DNA of 6,903 nucleotides from WVZL01 sp041862375 (GTDB lineage Bacteria; Acidobacteriota; Aminicenantia; Aminicenantales; Aminicenantaceae), in the NCBI GenBank assembly GCA_041862375.1, contig JBGVTE010000122.1, forward strand, positions 1 to 6,903. The letters run 5' to 3'. A program made the translations under genes and the position numbers. Of the stretch, positions 6,204 through 6,903 are shown one piece after another (position 1 is the first letter of the stretch; each line of letters starts with the position of its first letter). The notes beneath the pieces were generated by a model. The model made no database searches, was not told the origin of the DNA, and saw only the letters and a list, made by a program, of their open reading frames with translations.

Positions 6204-6219
6204 ATACAAAATATTGTAT
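6204..6219 (-). promoter_or_regulatory. NrdR-like operator box upstream of nrdD
   Basis: ATACAAAATATTGTAT is an inverted repeat (ATACAA/TTGTAT arms, 4-nt centre) matching 13 of 16 positions of the NrdR box consensus. NrdR is the ATP/dATP-sensing zinc-finger ATP-cone repressor of ribonucleotide reductase genes. The box lies just downstream of the proposed nrdD promoter, or overlaps the -35 region of an alternative promoter with TATAAA at 6192-6197. Either position would allow repression. No nrdR gene is in the window. Confidence 0.65.
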
Positions 6220-6231
6220 GACGACAAAAAA

Positions 6232-6258
6232 TTTATACTCAAATTTTTTAATTGTCAA
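6232..6258 (-). promoter_or_regulatory. Promoter of the nrdD operon
   Basis: On the minus strand a perfect TTGACA (6258-6253) is followed after 15 bp by TATAAA (6237-6232), or after 17 bp by the poorer TAAATT. The 15-bp spacing is short, so the exact -10 is uncertain. Upstream of the -35 lies an A/T-only stretch (about 6262-6290) that could act as an UP element. Initiation near 6225 gives a leader of about 180 nt containing both NrdR-like boxes. A second candidate is TATAAA at 6197-6192 with a weak -35 (CATACA) inside the stronger NrdR box. Confidence 0.5.
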
Positions 6259-6300
6259 GTACTTTTTAAAAAAAAATATTTTTTATTTCTCGATGAAAAT
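6259..6300 (-). promoter_or_regulatory. A/T tract, possible UP element
   Basis: Immediately upstream of the nrdD -35 hexamer on the minus strand, alternating runs of A and T (TTTTTAAAAAAAAATATTTT and neighbours) form a nearly pure A/T stretch of about 30 bp. Such tracts are bound by the RNA polymerase alpha C-terminal domain and are often intrinsically bent. In an AT-rich genome, chance cannot be excluded. Confidence 0.3.
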
Positions 6301-6369
6301 CCTCACCTAAAAATACCTATTTTTTAGTAAAATAATCTTAATTCTGAGCACTATAGCTGAAAAATGTTG

Positions 6370-6375
6370 TATAAT
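6370..6375 (+). promoter_or_regulatory. -10 element for the yjbQ-family gene
   Basis: TATAAT is a perfect -10 hexamer about 50 bp before the ATG. The best upstream hexamer, TGAGCA at 19-bp spacing, is a weak -35. It shares the eight-base word TATAATCC with the sppA promoter. The yjbQ and nrdD transcripts are divergent, with about 150 bp between their start regions. Confidence 0.5.
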
Positions 6376-6416
6376 CCCTGTGATGAATCTATGGGGTATA
6401 TGTTTTGGAAGTAAAT

Positions 6417-6420
6417 GAGG
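6417..6420 (+). promoter_or_regulatory. Ribosome-binding site favouring the ATG start of yjbQ
   Basis: GAGG lies five bases before the ATG at 6426. The competing TTG at 6405 has only a GGGG (6393-6396) eight bases upstream, so the ATG is the better supported start. Confidence 0.5.
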
Positions 6421-6425
6421 AAAAA

Positions 6426-6815
6426 ATGAGAATAATTGAAGTGAATACTCCTTCTAAAGAAGGTTTAATCGACATAACATCCAGAATCCAGGAAGAGATA
6501 GCTTCTTCTGGGGTAACAAAGGGATTTTGTCTTGTCTATGTCCCCCATACAACATCAGGCGTAACAATTAATGAAAATGCTGATCCATCTGTAAAAGAAG
6601 ATATTTTAATGACATTGAAGAAAATGGTACCTAACTCTCTCCCCTATAAACACCTGGAAGGAAATTCTCCAGCCCATGTAAAAGCTAGCCTCATTGGCTC
6701 ATCTATAATCTTAATTATTGAAGAAGGCCATCTCTCTCTCGGAACCTGGCAGGGAGTATTATTCTGCGAATTCGATGGTCCGAGGAGGAGGAAAGTATTT
6801 ATATCAGTTTACTAG
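6426..6815 (+). CDS. yjbQ: YjbQ/UPF0047 family protein (secondary thiamine-phosphate synthase enzyme)
   Basis: From the ATG at 6426 this is a 129-residue protein of the YjbQ/UPF0047 family, a small compact fold that usually forms trimers. Annotation names it a secondary thiamine-phosphate synthase because some members show weak complementation of thiE defects; the physiological role is unsettled. Conserved segments are all present: VPHTTSGVTINENADPSV (39-56) with His41, HLEGNSPAHVKASLIG (76-91) with His76 and His84, and LSLGTWQGVLFCEFDGPR (103-120). The histidines and the glutamates near them form the presumed metal/phosphate pocket. A TTG at 6405 would add seven residues (MEVNEEK). I prefer the ATG because GAGG (6417-6420) stands five bases before it and the protein then starts with the family-typical strand RIIEVNT. 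The stop is followed within about 22 bp by repeat copy B. Confidence 0.9.
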   Translation: MRIIEVNTPSKEGLIDITSRIQEEIASSGVTKGFCLVYVPHTTSGVTINENADPSVKEDILMTLKKMVPNSLPYKHLEGNSPAHVKASLIGSSIILIIEEGHLSLGTWQGVLFCEFDGPRRRKVFISVY

Positions 6816-6837
6816 TCTCCCAATCTTCTTTCAAAAA

Positions 6838-6902
6838 GAGGAAGTAAGCATCGTTTTTTCCGTGATAAAAAAAAAGCGTGGGTATACGGTGAAGAAGGTC
6901 GT
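6838..6902 (+). repeat. Dispersed repeat, copy B (runs off the window)
   Basis: This segment matches copy A (177-244 on the minus strand) over its full visible length, including the CCGTGAT block, the A-run, GCGTGGGTATAC (6876-6887) and GAAGAAGGTCGT (6891-6902). The A-run is nine A here, against AAGG plus eight A in copy A. The repeat begins shortly after the yjbQ stop and is cut by the window end. The frame that is open in copy A is open here too, back to the yjbQ stop, with no start codon. I see no terminator between yjbQ and the repeat. Confidence 0.8.
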
Positions 6903-6903
6903 A

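Noticed and set aside
6405..6425. TTG at 6405 as the start of the yjbQ-family gene
   Set aside because: The ATG at 6426 has a better ribosome-binding site at five bases and gives the usual family N-terminus; the seven extra residues are charged and unlike the family.
6831..6875. Intrinsic terminator after yjbQ from the T-run and A-run
   Set aside because: No GC-rich stem precedes the T-run; the runs belong to the repeat and recur in copy A.
177..6902. Whole window as a composite transposon bounded by inverted repeats
   Set aside because: The genes inside are housekeeping-type, there is no transposase, and the repeats extend outward beyond the window, which fits dispersed repeats at contig ends better.

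Overview
The window reads as a compact stretch of an AT-rich genome from an anaerobic or facultatively anaerobic bacterium. It carries an oxygen-sensitive class III ribonucleotide reductase with its radical-SAM activase, very short intergenic gaps, overlapping genes and two TTG starts. A lipoprotein-type S49 peptidase fits a bacterium rather than an archaeon. I cannot place it in a phylum from sequence reading alone. Each edge carries a copy of the same diverged repeat in opposite orientation, as expected of an assembly contig that broke in dispersed repeats.

Layout. Positions 1-318 hold repeat copy A (about 177-244), possible further repeat sequence to its left, and an extended -10 promoter for sppA. 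sppA (319-1302, +) encodes a lipoprotein signal-peptide-peptidase-like protease. Facing it is a seven-gene minus-strand cluster transcribed from about 6225 down to 1250: nrdD (class III RNR), a small CxxC redoxin, nrdG (activase), dut (dUTPase), a TrmJ-type RNA methyltransferase, an OsmC-family protein and a 70-residue protein of unknown function. Junctions are +3, -22, +3, -23, +28 and -4 nt, so this is very probably one operon. The intergenic stretch 6044-6425 holds the operon's leader and promoter, with a pair of NrdR-like boxes exactly 32 bp apart, and then a promoter for the divergent yjbQ-family gene (6426-6815, +). Repeat copy B (6838-6902) follows and runs off the window.

The first four operon genes form a coherent anaerobic dNTP module. 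NrdG installs the glycyl radical on NrdD. NrdD reduces ribonucleoside triphosphates, with the redoxin a likely electron donor. dUTPase removes the dUTP that a triphosphate-level reductase makes and supplies dUMP for dTTP synthesis. The last three genes (tRNA methylation, peroxide/thiol chemistry, unknown) are probably passengers on the same transcript. I saw no wholly new system. The points most worth following are the redoxin embedded between nrdD and nrdG, the NrdR-box pair, the outward-facing edge repeat with its coding-like frame, and the unknown 70-residue gene.
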